From NCBI RefSeq assembly GCF_902459525.1, contig NZ_LR699166.1, positions 2,554,501 through 2,618,500 on the forward strand: a DNA stretch of 64,000 nucleotides. The letters are read 5' to 3'. Source of the DNA: Sideroxydans sp. CL21. Lineage in GTDB: Bacteria > Pseudomonadota > Gammaproteobacteria > Burkholderiales > Gallionellaceae. The position numbers and the translations under genes are program-made. How positions within the stretch are numbered: the stretch's first letter is position 1; every line of letters starts with the position of its first letter. The notes below the pieces were generated by a model that saw only the letters and a program-made list of their open reading frames with translations, searched no databases and had not been told where the DNA came from. Shown piece after piece: positions 28,034 to 37,700 of the stretch.

Positions 28034-28510
28034 TTAATCGATGGGATATTTTTTCAATTGGCTGTGTATAACTATTTTAGTGAGTAATGCTGCCAACGCT
28101 TCACGCTCTTCAGTTGACAGCACACCGAAGAATTCTTCATCATTGGCGTCGGCTAATTTAGCCAGCTTAGGGACCATTGTTATTGCCGCCTCGGTCAACT
28201 GGATATCCTGATACCGGCGGTCTTCTACAGCCTCGGTTCTTGTTACCAATTTTTTTTCTAGCAGTTTAGAGATGAGTTTCGAAACGGCGCCTCGACTCAA
28301 TCCGGTCAGTTCAGAAACCACACCTGGTGATGTTGTATCGTCACCGCTGTACATTTCTCGGATGACCACCCACTCGGCAATAGTCACGTCCATTTTTTCC
28401 AATTTACGAGCAAATGATTGCGAGACATTATTCGAAACCAACCTCATCCAAAACCCGAGGTGGGATTTCAAGTTGCTTGCTTTAAGTTTTTGTTTTCTGT
28501 TGACGGTCAT
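28034..28510 (-). CDS. MarR-family transcriptional regulator
   Basis: 158 residues from ATG 28510, which follows GGAGGA; an ATG at 28561 adds 17 residues. The winged helix covers ~55-120 (TSPGVVSELTGLSRGAVSKLISKLLEKKLVTR, EDRRYQDIQLT). Likely autoregulates and controls the DUF1398 gene. No clear palindrome is visible upstream. Confidence 0.9.
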   Translation of the reverse strand: MTVNRKQKLKASNLKSHLGFWMRLVSNNVSQSFARKLEKMDVTIAEWVVIREMYSGDDTTSPGVVSELTGLSRGAVSKLISKLLEKKLVTRTEAVEDRRYQDIQLTEAAITMVPKLAKLADANDEEFFGVLSTEEREALAALLTKIVIHSQLKKYPID

Positions 28511-29072
28511 TATCAGTTCCTCCGCGAATTGAATTGTAGTTTCCACGGAAACAGTTGTCAATGAAATTATTGGCGAATGAAAATTGCGTCAATAGCTATT
28601 TTTAAGCGAGGCTTTTGAAAATATGGTGAGATTCAAAAATGGATTTGCGCAAATGACATTGAATATTCACAAGGAAATTTAAAATGTCGAAGATCGAAGG
28701 CGGGTCGAAACCCGATTCAATTAGTGATGTAGCAACATTATCGTCAACTTGGGCACAATTTAACTTAACCCGCAGATTATCGACGCGCGCAGTCGCACTA
28801 ACTGTGGCGCCCTACGTCTGCTTTCGAGAACTCCATCTGTCTCTTAAGAACACGCAGCGGTACTTCATTTCGCGATATTGCCTTCCGAAAAGGAGACTGT
28901 CGCGACAGACCCCTTTTGGCCGAAAAACGTCCCATGATCGCTTATTCAGCGAAGGTCTGTTCCCCGCTTGTAAGCAGTCAGTCAGACCGGCATCCTGCTT
29001 TAAATCGATTGGCCCGGCAACTACAAAGAATATATAGACCTGTATCTAGATCATAGCGTGCAGGTAATAATA
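28511..29072. other. Intergenic stretch, no supported gene
   Basis: A 117-codon frame at 28684-29037 has an acceptable AAGGA site but a composition unlike a protein (many Arg/Ser/Cys, no motif). Otherwise AT-rich promoter-like sequence at both ends. Confidence 0.45.
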
Positions 29073-29088
29073 GTTGCATTGCTAATTA
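29073..29088. promoter_or_regulatory. MarR-type operator, copy 1
   Basis: GTTGCATTGCTAATTA immediately upstream of the MarR gene start. Matches copies at 29547 and 29873 in 14-15 of 16 positions. The core TTGCATWGCTAA recalls the SlyA/MarR consensus TTAGCAAGCTAA. Confidence 0.6.
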
Positions 29089-29108
29089 CTATGGTATACA
29101 TTGCTCCC

Positions 29109-29525
29109 ATGTTTGATCATTGCCTGTACTTTAATACTGCGTCACTAGCCCGCCAGCTCGAAAGCGAATGGGCGCAGGCGTTTAAGCCGTTCGACTTGAC
29201 GCCACCTCAGGCATTTTTGCTCCGAGCTATATTGGACCGGCCTGGTTTAACGCAATGCGAATTTGCCGATGCTATGACAATTTCCAGGCCCACAGCGACG
29301 CGGGCACTGGACGGTCTTAAGGAAAAGGGATTGATCGAACGCAGAAGCACCGAACGTGACGGGCGTGAACAGGCCATCTACCCAACGGCGCCTGCAATCG
29401 CCATGCATTCGTCACTAAATGAAGCCAGCGTTCAAGTCAGTAAGCGGCTTAAGAAACTGTTGGGACCGGACGTTTTTGCTGACACAGTAACCAAGATTCG
29501 GGATGTGCGCTCCGCCCTTAAGTGA
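29109..29525 (+). CDS. MarR-family transcriptional regulator
   Basis: 138 residues from ATG 29109 (MFDHCLYFNTASLARQLE is the usual family start); ATG 29091 or 29058 are possible but would place the operator inside the gene. Winged helix ~40-105 (LTQCEFADAMTISRPTATRALDGLKEKGLIERR, TERDGREQAIYPT). It probably controls itself and the two genes downstream, each preceded by the same 16-bp operator. Confidence 0.88.
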   Translation: MFDHCLYFNTASLARQLESEWAQAFKPFDLTPPQAFLLRAILDRPGLTQCEFADAMTISRPTATRALDGLKEKGLIERRSTERDGREQAIYPTAPAIAMHSSLNEASVQVSKRLKKLLGPDVFADTVTKIRDVRSALK

Positions 29526-29546
29526 GTGTTATTTTTGCTGTATATG

Positions 29547-29562
29547 GTTGCATAGCTAACTA
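29547..29562. promoter_or_regulatory. MarR-type operator, copy 2
   Basis: GTTGCATAGCTAACTA, 14 nt before the ATG of the DUF2917 gene and just ahead of its AGGAG ribosome binding site. Confidence 0.6.
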
Positions 29563-29576
29563 TAGGAGTAGAAATC

Positions 29577-29885
29577 ATGCAAATCGCATTAGGAAACATG
29601 GTGATTGAGCTTGCAGAAGGTCGGAAGATCGCTTTTAGAGGCGCGCGCGATGTCCATCTGGAATGTATCGAAGGCAGAATCTGGCTCACAGTCGAAGGAC
29701 TGGCTGATGATTTCTTGTTAGCCAAGGGAGAACGGCTACGTATCCTCAGCAATGGACTGACTCTCATACAAGGTATGCCATCCGGGTCAGCCCACCTGGT
29801 CAGCGAGGAACCGAAGTCAATTCATGAAGGAAATCGATTTGCTTGGTTTTTTGCCTTTTTTCGGCCCATATGGTTGCATAGCTAA
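29577..29885 (+). CDS. DUF2917 family protein
   Basis: 102 residues with the beta-rich pattern of DUF2917 (IAFRGARDVHLECIEGRIWLTVEGLADDFLLAKGERL). Common in betaproteobacteria; function unknown. Strong ribosome binding site (TAGGAGTAG). Its last codons overlap the next operator copy. Confidence 0.82.
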   Translation: MQIALGNMVIELAEGRKIAFRGARDVHLECIEGRIWLTVEGLADDFLLAKGERLRILSNGLTLIQGMPSGSAHLVSEEPKSIHEGNRFAWFFAFFRPIWLHS

Positions 29886-29888
29886 TTA
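29873..29888. promoter_or_regulatory. MarR-type operator, copy 3
   Basis: GTTGCATAGCTAATTA, straddling the DUF2917 stop codon and 17 nt before the tautomerase ATG. Confidence 0.6.
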
Positions 29889-29905
29889 ACTAGAAAGGAA
29901 ATAAT

Positions 29906-30304
29906 ATGCCTATCCTGAACGTCAAAGTCAGCGCAAAGAAATCAGTGGGCCTTACCCAGTCCATCTCCGGCATCCTGTTGGAACTGACTGCGCGAATCTT
30001 GCACAAAAAGCCAGAAGTGACGTCCATTGCCATTGAATACGTCGACCCGGATGACTGGATCATTGGTGGAAAGTCGCTTTCTGAACTTGGCAAATCTAGC
30101 GTCTATTTCGATATCAAGATCACTGACGAGACCAACACCAAAGCAGAAAAGGCTCAATATATCCGCGAGGCGTTCGATGCATTCAGTACGTTGCTTGGCA
30201 ACCTTCATGAAGTAAGTTACATCTACGTCGAAGATGTACGTGCTACGTCATATGGATATGGTGGGGAGACACAGGAATACCGATACCATAGCTCGGTCAG
30301 ATAA
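29906..30304 (+). CDS. Tautomerase-superfamily protein
   Basis: 132 residues beginning Met-Pro, so that Pro becomes the N-terminal catalytic base after Met removal, as in 4-oxalocrotonate tautomerase relatives. PILNVKVS and ITDETNTKAEKAQYI fit a larger MIF/tautomerase-like subfamily. Good AAAGGAA site. Substrate unknown. Confidence 0.8.
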   Translation: MPILNVKVSAKKSVGLTQSISGILLELTARILHKKPEVTSIAIEYVDPDDWIIGGKSLSELGKSSVYFDIKITDETNTKAEKAQYIREAFDAFSTLLGNLHEVSYIYVEDVRATSYGYGGETQEYRYHSSVR

Positions 30305-30415
30305 TCCAAGCGCGGGCAGCGATGGAAAACGCAATGTCGTAAATAATCAAATTCTACGTGGATGGCAGTGAGAATTTGGCTAACGGGGATTCACGCGCTC
30401 ACGCAATTCCTGCTG

Positions 30416-32677
30416 GGTAGCCGGACGCGGTTACCCGCGCCCAGCCCCCTCAGAACCGTGCATGGGTCTTTCGATCCACACGGCTCAAGCCTCTGCAAAG
30501 GCATTTTTTCAATACCCGGTTTCACAACTATATTTTTCGGCATACTAATGACTCCTACGGCAATTGAGATGGTGTATTCGAAGATTGCTCGATGCGTCCG
30601 AACCGCCTTCGGATTTTTTCACAATGTAGCGAACATCCCACGGGATGCCCTTTGTGATTTCATCATGACAGGTAGGACATATGCCATCTTGCCTGAGCCA
30701 GACCCAGTAAAGCTTCCGCCGACCTCTTGTTGAGCGCAGCATTTTCTTGCCCCATCGGGATTCGAAATACGGCTCCCATTGTGGATCATGCGGATTGGCA
30801 TCGGCTTTGATTTTGACATGCCGTTGTATTGGCGTGTCCGATTCTCGCAGCAAGATGAATTCTCTTCGCGTTCCATCTTCTATTTTTTCTGTTGCGGCAA
30901 ATACCCAGTTTCGACTACCTCTGGATTTAAAGTATTTATCTTTAACCCATCGGGCTTCTTTATTTGGATGTCTTCTTACCGCCCATCGCCATAACATTGA
31001 CCAGACATGACTATCAACCCAAGCAAAGGTTTTCTTGGCGACTACATGGCTATGGTAATTCGCCCATCCCCGTAAAACAGGATTGAGCAGCCTTATCAGA
31101 TTGGCCTGTTTAGCCGACTTGTTGCCATTGATGATTTCTCGAATTTTATCAAGGTGCGCTTTGATGTTCGCTTTAGACGGCTTTATCAGCAACGTGCCGT
31201 TATATTTGCGAATGTTCCATCCGAGGAAATCAAACCCATCACTGATGTGCGTTATTTTGGTTTTTTCCGGCGACAGGACTAATCCACGTTCCGCTAGAAA
31301 TTCAACCACTGCGGGCTTGACCTCATGCTCCAGCCACTCTTTCGAGTGGCCGGTAATAATAAAGTCGTCCGCGTAACGCACCATGTTCATTTTCAGTCCT
31401 CGCTGTCTCGCTCTCGGGAATTTTTCCGCTAGCATCGCTTCGAGGCCGTCAAGCGTCATGTTTGCCAGAACCGGACTGATGATGCCCCCTTGCGGGGTGC
31501 CGGCGTCTGTGGGGAAGAGTTCGTTTTGATAAACGTATCCCGCCTTGAGCCATTTCTTTAGAATCGCCTTGTCCATAGGAATGTTGGCGATCATCCAGTC
31601 ATGACTGATGTTGTCGAAACAGCCTTTGATGTCGGCCTCCAGCACCCATTCCGCACTTACCTTTTGCGCGAGGGAGTTGAAGCATTTCCCTCCTGCATCG
31701 GCAGTTGAGCGCTCCGGCCTGAACCCATATGAGTGCAGGTCAGCGGTGGTTTCCGCAACGGGTTCCAACGCCAGCAGATATAGCGCTTGCATGGCGCGGC
31801 ACCTCATTACGGGAATGCCAAGCGGCCTTGTTTTGCCATTCTTCTTCGGAATTAATACCCTCCGAAGCGGAAGCGGCGAATATCCCCGTCGCTTCATCGA
31901 CGCGATCGCGTTGATCTTTGCCGCCGGTGTTTTCCATGTGATCTTGTCCACACCGGGGGTGTTCCTGCCTTTATTTTCAGTCACGCGTCTGACGGCTAAT
32001 GCTTTGCCGCTGAACGAGTGGGTCAACATCCATTGCAAGGCTTTCACCTTGTTGTATCTGCCGACCTGTGTTGCCTTCACAATACGCGCTTGCAGCCGCC
32101 TTACCTGACGCTGGACGTCGATCCAACTGATGTCGTCCCACGTCATGCCGGAAGATGCACACGCCAATGTTGCAGCGTTCATTTGCTTTCCCCCCGTTTG
32201 GATGGTTCTGCCAACTCTCTTGTGAGGAGAGACCATAAGGAAGTCTGCCCGCTTTCGCGTGGGGTGATGTTTCAACCCCTATCCATCCCGTTACAGAACG
32301 GCATTCGCTTTTTCCTCGTTCCTGTGCCCGCATCACCATGGGCGGACTTTACAGTCCGCTGTCCCCGAAGGGAGCGATACGGGGTTTCCACGTTCCACGT
32401 ACAGAAGTACGTCGGGTTAGGTGCCTGCTATCGACCGGGAGGTGTATGGGTCACGAAAGCGTACCGGCAAGACGCTGTTCCCACCTCCATTACCGTTTTG
32501 GTTCAAGCGTATTAGCCACTTCCGCTTGCTTTCAGTTACGATCTTTATCGCAGATTCAAATGTTTTCACCATACCGACTATCTAGCACTTCACCGACGCA
32601 TGGCTGTCAGAAGGGTATGCCTCTCGCGATTGATACCCCGTGCCCTGCGGCACTTCGTTACAGTGTCAGGGCCGCTC
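30416..32677 (-). mobile_element. Group II intron with LtrA-type ORF
   Basis: Minus-strand ribozyme. Domain V is clear at 30453-30486 (34 nt; GAGCCGTGTGGATCGAAAG with GAAA-type tetraloop region and closing CACGGTTC), followed by a domain VI-like stem (GGGCGCGGGTAACCGCGTCC) and a CTACCC-type 3' end near 30416. The protein is encoded in domain IV. The 5' part (32183-32677) shows paired segments of domain I (GCCCTG...CAGGGC). The likely 5' end reads GAGCGG, where GTGYG is expected, so either the boundary is off or the 5' end is mutated. Ends are approximate. Confidence 0.85.
30545..32182 (-). CDS. ltrA: Group II intron-encoded reverse transcriptase/maturase with HNH endonuclease
   Basis: 545 residues from ATG 32182, which follows GGGGGAAAG; a start 31 codons earlier lies in ribozyme sequence. 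Reverse transcriptase domain ~80-330 with RYADDF active site, GIIM maturase domain ~370-450 (LRGWANYH), and a C-terminal HNH nuclease with two CxxC-like pairs (CPTCHDE... HHLNCRRSH). It promotes splicing and retrohoming. No frameshifts seen. Confidence 0.95.
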   Translation of the reverse strand: MNAATLACASSGMTWDDISWIDVQRQVRRLQARIVKATQVGRYNKVKALQWMLTHSFSGKALAVRRVTENKGRNTPGVDKITWKTPAAKINAIASMKRRGYSPLPLRRVLIPKKNGKTRPLGIPVMRCRAMQALYLLALEPVAETTADLHSYGFRPERSTADAGGKCFNSLAQKVSAEWVLEADIKGCFDNISHDWMIANIPMDKAILKKWLKAGYVYQNELFPTDAGTPQGGIISPVLANMTLDGLEAMLAEKFPRARQRGLKMNMVRYADDFIITGHSKEWLEHEVKPAVVEFLAERGLVLSPEKTKITHISDGFDFLGWNIRKYNGTLLIKPSKANIKAHLDKIREIINGNKSAKQANLIRLLNPVLRGWANYHSHVVAKKTFAWVDSHVWSMLWRWAVRRHPNKEARWVKDKYFKSRGSRNWVFAATEKIEDGTRREFILLRESDTPIQRHVKIKADANPHDPQWEPYFESRWGKKMLRSTRGRRKLYWVWLRQDGICPTCHDEITKGIPWDVRYIVKKSEGGSDASSNLRIHHLNCRRSH

Positions 32678-33016
32678 TTTATTCAGACCCCTAGATTCAT
32701 CCGGTGACACGGATGGTTTCTTCATTTGAAGCAGAAACAACTTCTGTACGCGACTTCGTGTCGCAATGCCGGCTTTGAAATGCGGCACATCCTTGGCGGT
32801 TACTTTGACAGTTACGCCAGTCTTTGGATTGCGACCTGTGCGTGGTAGCCGATGGTTTATAACAAAGCAGCCAAAACCACGAATCTCGACCCGGCCTTTG
32901 TTTTGAAGTGTCATGGCAATGCCATCGAGTAATTGTCTGACCGCCAATTCGACGTCCGAGGCGGTTAGTTGCGGATGCTTGAGCGCAAGCTGTGTAAGTA
33001 GTTCTGATCGTGTCAT
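32666..33016 (-). CDS. HU/IHF-family DNA-bending protein, 3' end altered by the intron
   Basis: 116 residues; IHF-beta-like: MTRSELLTQLALKHPQL, the dimer core DVELAVRQLLDGIA, and the DNA-binding arm GFGCFVINHRLPRTGRNPKTG. The family normally ends about 20 residues earlier, after the HFKAG segment; here a C-terminal extension (QMKKPSVSPDESRG...) runs to a TGA that lies within the predicted intron 5' end. The conserved fold is complete, so the protein is probably functional. Resident rather than intron-encoded. Confidence 0.85.
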   Translation of the reverse strand: MTRSELLTQLALKHPQLTASDVELAVRQLLDGIAMTLQNKGRVEIRGFGCFVINHRLPRTGRNPKTGVTVKVTAKDVPHFKAGIATRSRVQKLFLLQMKKPSVSPDESRGLNKERP

Positions 33017-33056
33017 AGGTACGGAGTGGCTGACAAAAGCAGCTGGCGGGACTATT

Positions 33057-33242
33057 TCAGGCGGTTGTATTGATGTTTTGGCCTAGATTGGGAGGAAGAT
33101 TTGCCGAGCTTACCGCCGGTGTCTGAGAAATTGAGTCAATTAGAATCAAGGCCGTTTGTGCCTGCATGTCGATCGCCTTCTTCAGAACTGACGTTCCGGC
33201 GGTGACACTAGTTGCTAGAGCTGGTGCTGGGCTGATATTCAT
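33057..33242 (-). CDS. YjfB-family small protein (putative motility protein)
   Basis: 61 residues with the family pattern: MNIS start, VLKKAIDMQAQTALILIDSI in the middle and NLGQNINTTA at the end. Function unknown. Same strand as the HU/IHF-like gene, 40 nt upstream of it. Confidence 0.72.
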   Translation of the reverse strand: MNISPAPALATSVTAGTSVLKKAIDMQAQTALILIDSISQTPAVSSANLPPNLGQNINTTA

Positions 33243-33396
33243 TGCGTTTACTCCTAACTGGCTGTCAGCATACTCCCATCAGACAAGCCAAATCAATCCG
33301 ATTCTGATACAGGTACATCCAGTCCCATAATGGACGGCTTGATTGCCGCCCCCAGGAAGGCGCAAAGTGATCCCCCTCTTTCACTGGGAGATAATC

Positions 33397-34020
33397 ATGG
33401 AAACCGATATTGCTGTTCGTCATCATGAGCCATGGAACAAGGGAAAGCTGACTGGTCAGAAAGCGCCACTCAGGTTGCCGGATATCTGGGCTATTCGCGT
33501 CCGGCTGCAACTGGGTGAACATTCGCGAGATCTTGCATTATTCAATCTGGCCATCGACAGTAAGCTCCGAGCATGCGATCTGATGAGTCTTAGAGTGCGG
33601 GACATATCACATGGGGAACACATCGCCGCACGTGCCATCATCCTGCAACAGAAGACGCAACGGCCCGTTCAGTTCGAGATCACAGAGCCGACACGCGCAT
33701 CCCTGGTGAATTGGATCAAGATCGCTGGTTTGAAGTCAGAAGATCATCTCTTCCCCAGCCGGATAAATGGCTCCACTCATCTATCGACTCGCCAGTACGC
33801 AAGAATTGTACATAGATGGGTCAGCGATATTGGCCTGGATACGACGTGCTATGGCACGCATACGATGCGTAGAACCAAGCCTACGTTGATTTATCGCCGA
33901 ACCAAGAATCTCAGAGCAGTGCAGATATTGCTTGGCCATACCAGAGTGGAGAGTACGGTTCGCTATCTTGGGGTCGAAGTTGATGATGCGCTGGAGATGG
34001 CTGAACAGACCGAGGTGTAG
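33397..34020 (+). CDS. Tyrosine recombinase, catalytic domain only
   Basis: 207 residues from ATG 33397, after GGGAG; a frame start at 33343 lacks a site. It has the first catalytic Arg in LRACDLMSLRVRD, the second box as HTMRRTK (H-x-x-R, atypical Lys end instead of His), LLGHTRVESTVRYLG with the third-box Gly-His and nucleophile Tyr. The N-terminal core-binding SAM-like domain is absent or very short. Such short recombinases are common near integrated elements. Neighbouring the intron and YjfB gene; no att sites identified. Confidence 0.88.
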   Translation: METDIAVRHHEPWNKGKLTGQKAPLRLPDIWAIRVRLQLGEHSRDLALFNLAIDSKLRACDLMSLRVRDISHGEHIAARAIILQQKTQRPVQFEITEPTRASLVNWIKIAGLKSEDHLFPSRINGSTHLSTRQYARIVHRWVSDIGLDTTCYGTHTMRRTKPTLIYRRTKNLRAVQILLGHTRVESTVRYLGVEVDDALEMAEQTEV

Positions 34021-34701
34021 ATACGGCCTATATACTTTTTGGAGTTGCTTGGCAGACATAAATCAGCGAGGATTCGACATTGCGTATGACCGCAACCAAG
34101 GCGGGAGCGGTCGTCCGCAACTGGGCATGGAAATTGACTCAAACCGGCCAGGAACAGCCCTTCGCATACGTCTGCTTTAGCGAAGGCAATTTCGCAATTC
34201 GAACTACTGGAACGTGCCATTCCCACTACTGGAACGTGCCATTCCCAGACGGTCACACCCAACACGGGGAGTTATCGATTCTAGGACTAGCGGCTGTTGC
34301 TCCCAGCTAAATTCAATTGGCTATGGACGTCCGCTTGTGGCAGGTGTTTAGCAAGGTATTAAATCCGCTTCGTGCCAAACCGACCTCGCGACATCGCGAC
34401 TCATCCCGTTCATCACACAGTTGTAACGAGTCTTAAATTTGGCGAAAACGTCTGATGATAATGATTGACTTTAATAGTCAAGTTAGCGCACGATGATGCA
34501 GTCTCCACATTCGCAGCAACTTTAAATTGCCCTGACGCAATAACGAGTTAATGACAATGTATGCGGCTGGAAGGGTGTTCCCTCTGCAAGGTTTTTATGG
34601 TGACTTGCAGGGATACCCATTGAGATCGCCGGGTCAATGCATAGCGCAATAAGGTTGAGTGGCGATGTTGCCGTCGGTGTGCAGCACGGAGGTGTCATGC
34701 C
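34021..34701. other. Gene-free stretch with repeats upstream of the GGDEF/EAL gene
   Basis: 681 nt. About 34147-34212 resembles 46726-46792 (GCCCTTCGC-TACG, GCTTTAGCGA-GGCAATTTCGC). A perfect 22-bp tandem repeat lies at 34203-34246. A CTGCAAG/CTTGCAG stem is at ~34585-34613. TTGACTTTAATAGTCAAG near 34467 may be promoter or operator. No gene supported. Confidence 0.55.
34203..34246. repeat. Perfect 22-bp tandem repeat (two copies)
   Basis: ACTACTGGAACGTGCCATTC plus CC, copies at 34203-34224 and 34225-34246, identical. Confidence 0.9.
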
Positions 34702-37700
34702 ATGATAGATGAGCACGCGAATGAGCAAACGAGTCTGCGTAAAGATGAAGCGCTGTGGCAACAGAAGCGAGAGAGTCTTTACCGAACACTCGCCGAAGTC
34801 GAGCCCGATGGCATTTTCGTGGCCGACGCTAACGGTCGCCTGATTGATGTCAATTCGCATCTGTGCGAGATGTTGGGTTATGCCGGGAACGAACTGTGCG
34901 GAATGCAGGTGTCCAATCTGGTAGATCAATCCGATACTCAAATTGTCGAATCTGCTCTGAACGAGGCGCAAGCCACCGTGGGGCACAATGGGAACATACA
35001 GCTTCATCGCAAAGACGGCTCACGATTCAACGCGGAATTGACGTCGGCACGAATGCCTGGCGGCGACGTGCTGGCGGTCATTCGTCCACTCTACCTGCAA
35101 GAAGGTTCTGCAACCTATTCAAACCGGCTGGCGGCGATTGTCGAAGCTTCGGACGATGCCATTATCGGTAAAGACCTGAACAGCCTCATTACCAGCTGGA
35201 ACGCCGGCGCCGAAAGAATATTCGGGTACACCGCCAGTGAAATGATAGGTACGTCCGTCCTGTGCCTGATTCCTGCCGACCGACATGGCGAAGAAGATCA
35301 GATTTTGGCGAAAATCAGGCGCGGCGAAAAAGTAGACCACTATGAGACGGTGAGACTGACCAAGGATCAGCGGTTGATCGATGTGTCGGTCACGATATCC
35401 CCGATCAAGGATGAAACAGGTGCGGTCATCGGCGCCTCCAAGATCGCACGCGACATCACGTTATTAAAGGCTCGGCAGCGTGAAATCGTGAAGATGTCGC
35501 GGCTATATGCGGCACTGGCTCAAATTAACCAGGCGATACCATCCGCAAAAACACGCGACGACTTATTTCAGAATGCCTGCCGATTGCTGGTTGGCTATGG
35601 CGAGCTGAAAATGGCCTGGATCGGCTGGCATGATCCTCAAAGCCAGCAGATGGTACCCATAGCCGCCCACGGGGACCAATTTGATTATCTTTGCAAAATC
35701 AAAGTCTACGCCAGCGACAGCCCTGAAGGACGTGGCCCCACAGGAACTTCTTTTCGCACGGGCCGTCCCTGCATCTGCAACAAGTTGCTGGAAGATCCAG
35801 TCACACTTCCATGGCGCGCTGAAATCAAACGCTGCGGTTTTCGCGCTTCCGCCTCGTTCCCTATCCGTAAAAACGAACAGGTCATAGGCACGCTCAACGT
35901 ATATGTAGGTGAGCCCGATTTTTTTCAGGAAGACGAAGTTCTGGTGCTGGACGAGGCGGCACGGGATATCTCATTTGCGACGGACAACTTCGAACTCCAA
36001 GACGCGCGCAAGCAATCTGAAATCACAGCGCTGAGAGAGAAAGCGTTCTCGGACACCTTGATTGAGAGCATGCCGGGAATCGTATATCTATTCGACGAGC
36101 GGCGGCAATTCTTGCGATGGAACGGGAACTGGAAAACGGTAACCGGCTATTCCGATGCCGAGATCTCGACGATGCATCCGCTCGATTTTTTTGCTGAGGA
36201 AGAGAGATCGTCGGTTGAACAACAAATTGCCGATGTCTTCGAAACAGGAACCGTGTCGACAGAAGCGTCGTTGCGAAACAAGGACGGCGTGATGATTCCC
36301 CATTTACTGATCGGACAGCGCATTGTCTCGGATGGCATGTTCTGCCTGCTCGGCATCGGCATTGATATTTCCGCGCGCAAAAATAATGAGCGGAAACTTC
36401 AGGAACAAGATGCGTTATTCATGGAGATGAGCGCCATGGCCCACATCGGTGGCTGGTCGTTTGACCCTCGAACCGGCGAAGGGGTCTGGACGGAAGAAGT
36501 CGCACTCATTCATGAAGTCGAACCTCGTAGCGCGACCAATGCCTCTTTTGGCCTGAGCTTTTATCACGGCGAGAGCCGCGAACTAATTGAGTCTGCCTTG
36601 CACGAGGCGATCGACAAATGCGCACCCTACGATCTTGAGCTGGAAATGGTAACTGCATCGGGCACGCATAAATGGGTTCGCACCATGGCCACTCCAATTG
36701 TAGAAAACGGGCAAGTCATCAGGATACGCGGCAGTTTTCAGGATATTACCGAGCGCAAGACGGCCGAAAACAGAATCAAGCGCCTGAATCGTGTACTCGC
36801 GGTGCTCAGCCAGATCAATTCTCTGATTGTCCGTGTGCAGGACCGCAATGACCTATTCCGAGAGGCGTGCAAAATCGCAACCGAGGCGGGAGGATTCCGC
36901 ATGTCCATGGTGGCAATGGTTGATAGTGCCAGTGGCAGTATTGTTCCTGTCGCCGCGGAAGGTAAGGATGTCACGCTGATGGCCGACATTAAGCAAATAT
37001 TGTCGTCGAATGAACTTGCGGCCATGACAATGGTCGCGCGTGCTATCAGGGAAAAAAAGCCGATTGTATCCAACGATTCGCAGCATGACCCAGCAGTACT
37101 TTTCGCCCGCCCGTATGCAGAAGCCGGTATCAACTCAATGGTAGTGTTACCGCTGATTGTAGAAGACAAGGCGGTGGGCGTGCTTGCGCTGTATGCCGCG
37201 GAAAGCGAGTTCTTCCTCGCTGAAGAAATGCAATTGCTTGCCGAGTTGACCAGCGACATCTCATTTGCAATCGATCACATCAATAAGCAGGAGCGGCTCA
37301 ATTACCTCGCCTATTACGATGCCCTTACCGGGCTGGCGAACCGCAGTCTTTTTCTCGAGCGCGTGCGGCAATTCATCCACAACAGAAAGCCCGAACAGAA
37401 ACTAGCACTGTTCCTGGTGGACTTGGAGCGATTCAAGAGGATTAATGACAGCCTGGGACGAGGCATCGGCGACGTGTTCCTGGTACAGATCGCTAAATGG
37501 ATGGCTGACTATGTCAAGGACTCGGACCTGCTGGCAAGAATCGGTGAAGATCATTTTGCGGCGGTGATGCCGGATGTCAGGCAGGACGGCGATATCGGAA
37601 GGTTGGTGGAAAAGACGCAGGCGGCGTTGCAGGGACATCCATTTGTATTCAATGATGCCGAGATTCGAATCAGCGCAAAGATTGGCATTGCCATGTTTCC

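Noticed and set aside
28684-29037. 117-codon frame with an acceptable ribosome binding sequence
   Set aside because: Composition is Arg/Ser/Cys-rich with no motif or fold-like pattern; probably chance.
34521-34701. c-di-GMP riboswitch before the GGDEF/EAL gene
   Set aside because: A short stem is present but not the conserved GEMM core sequences.
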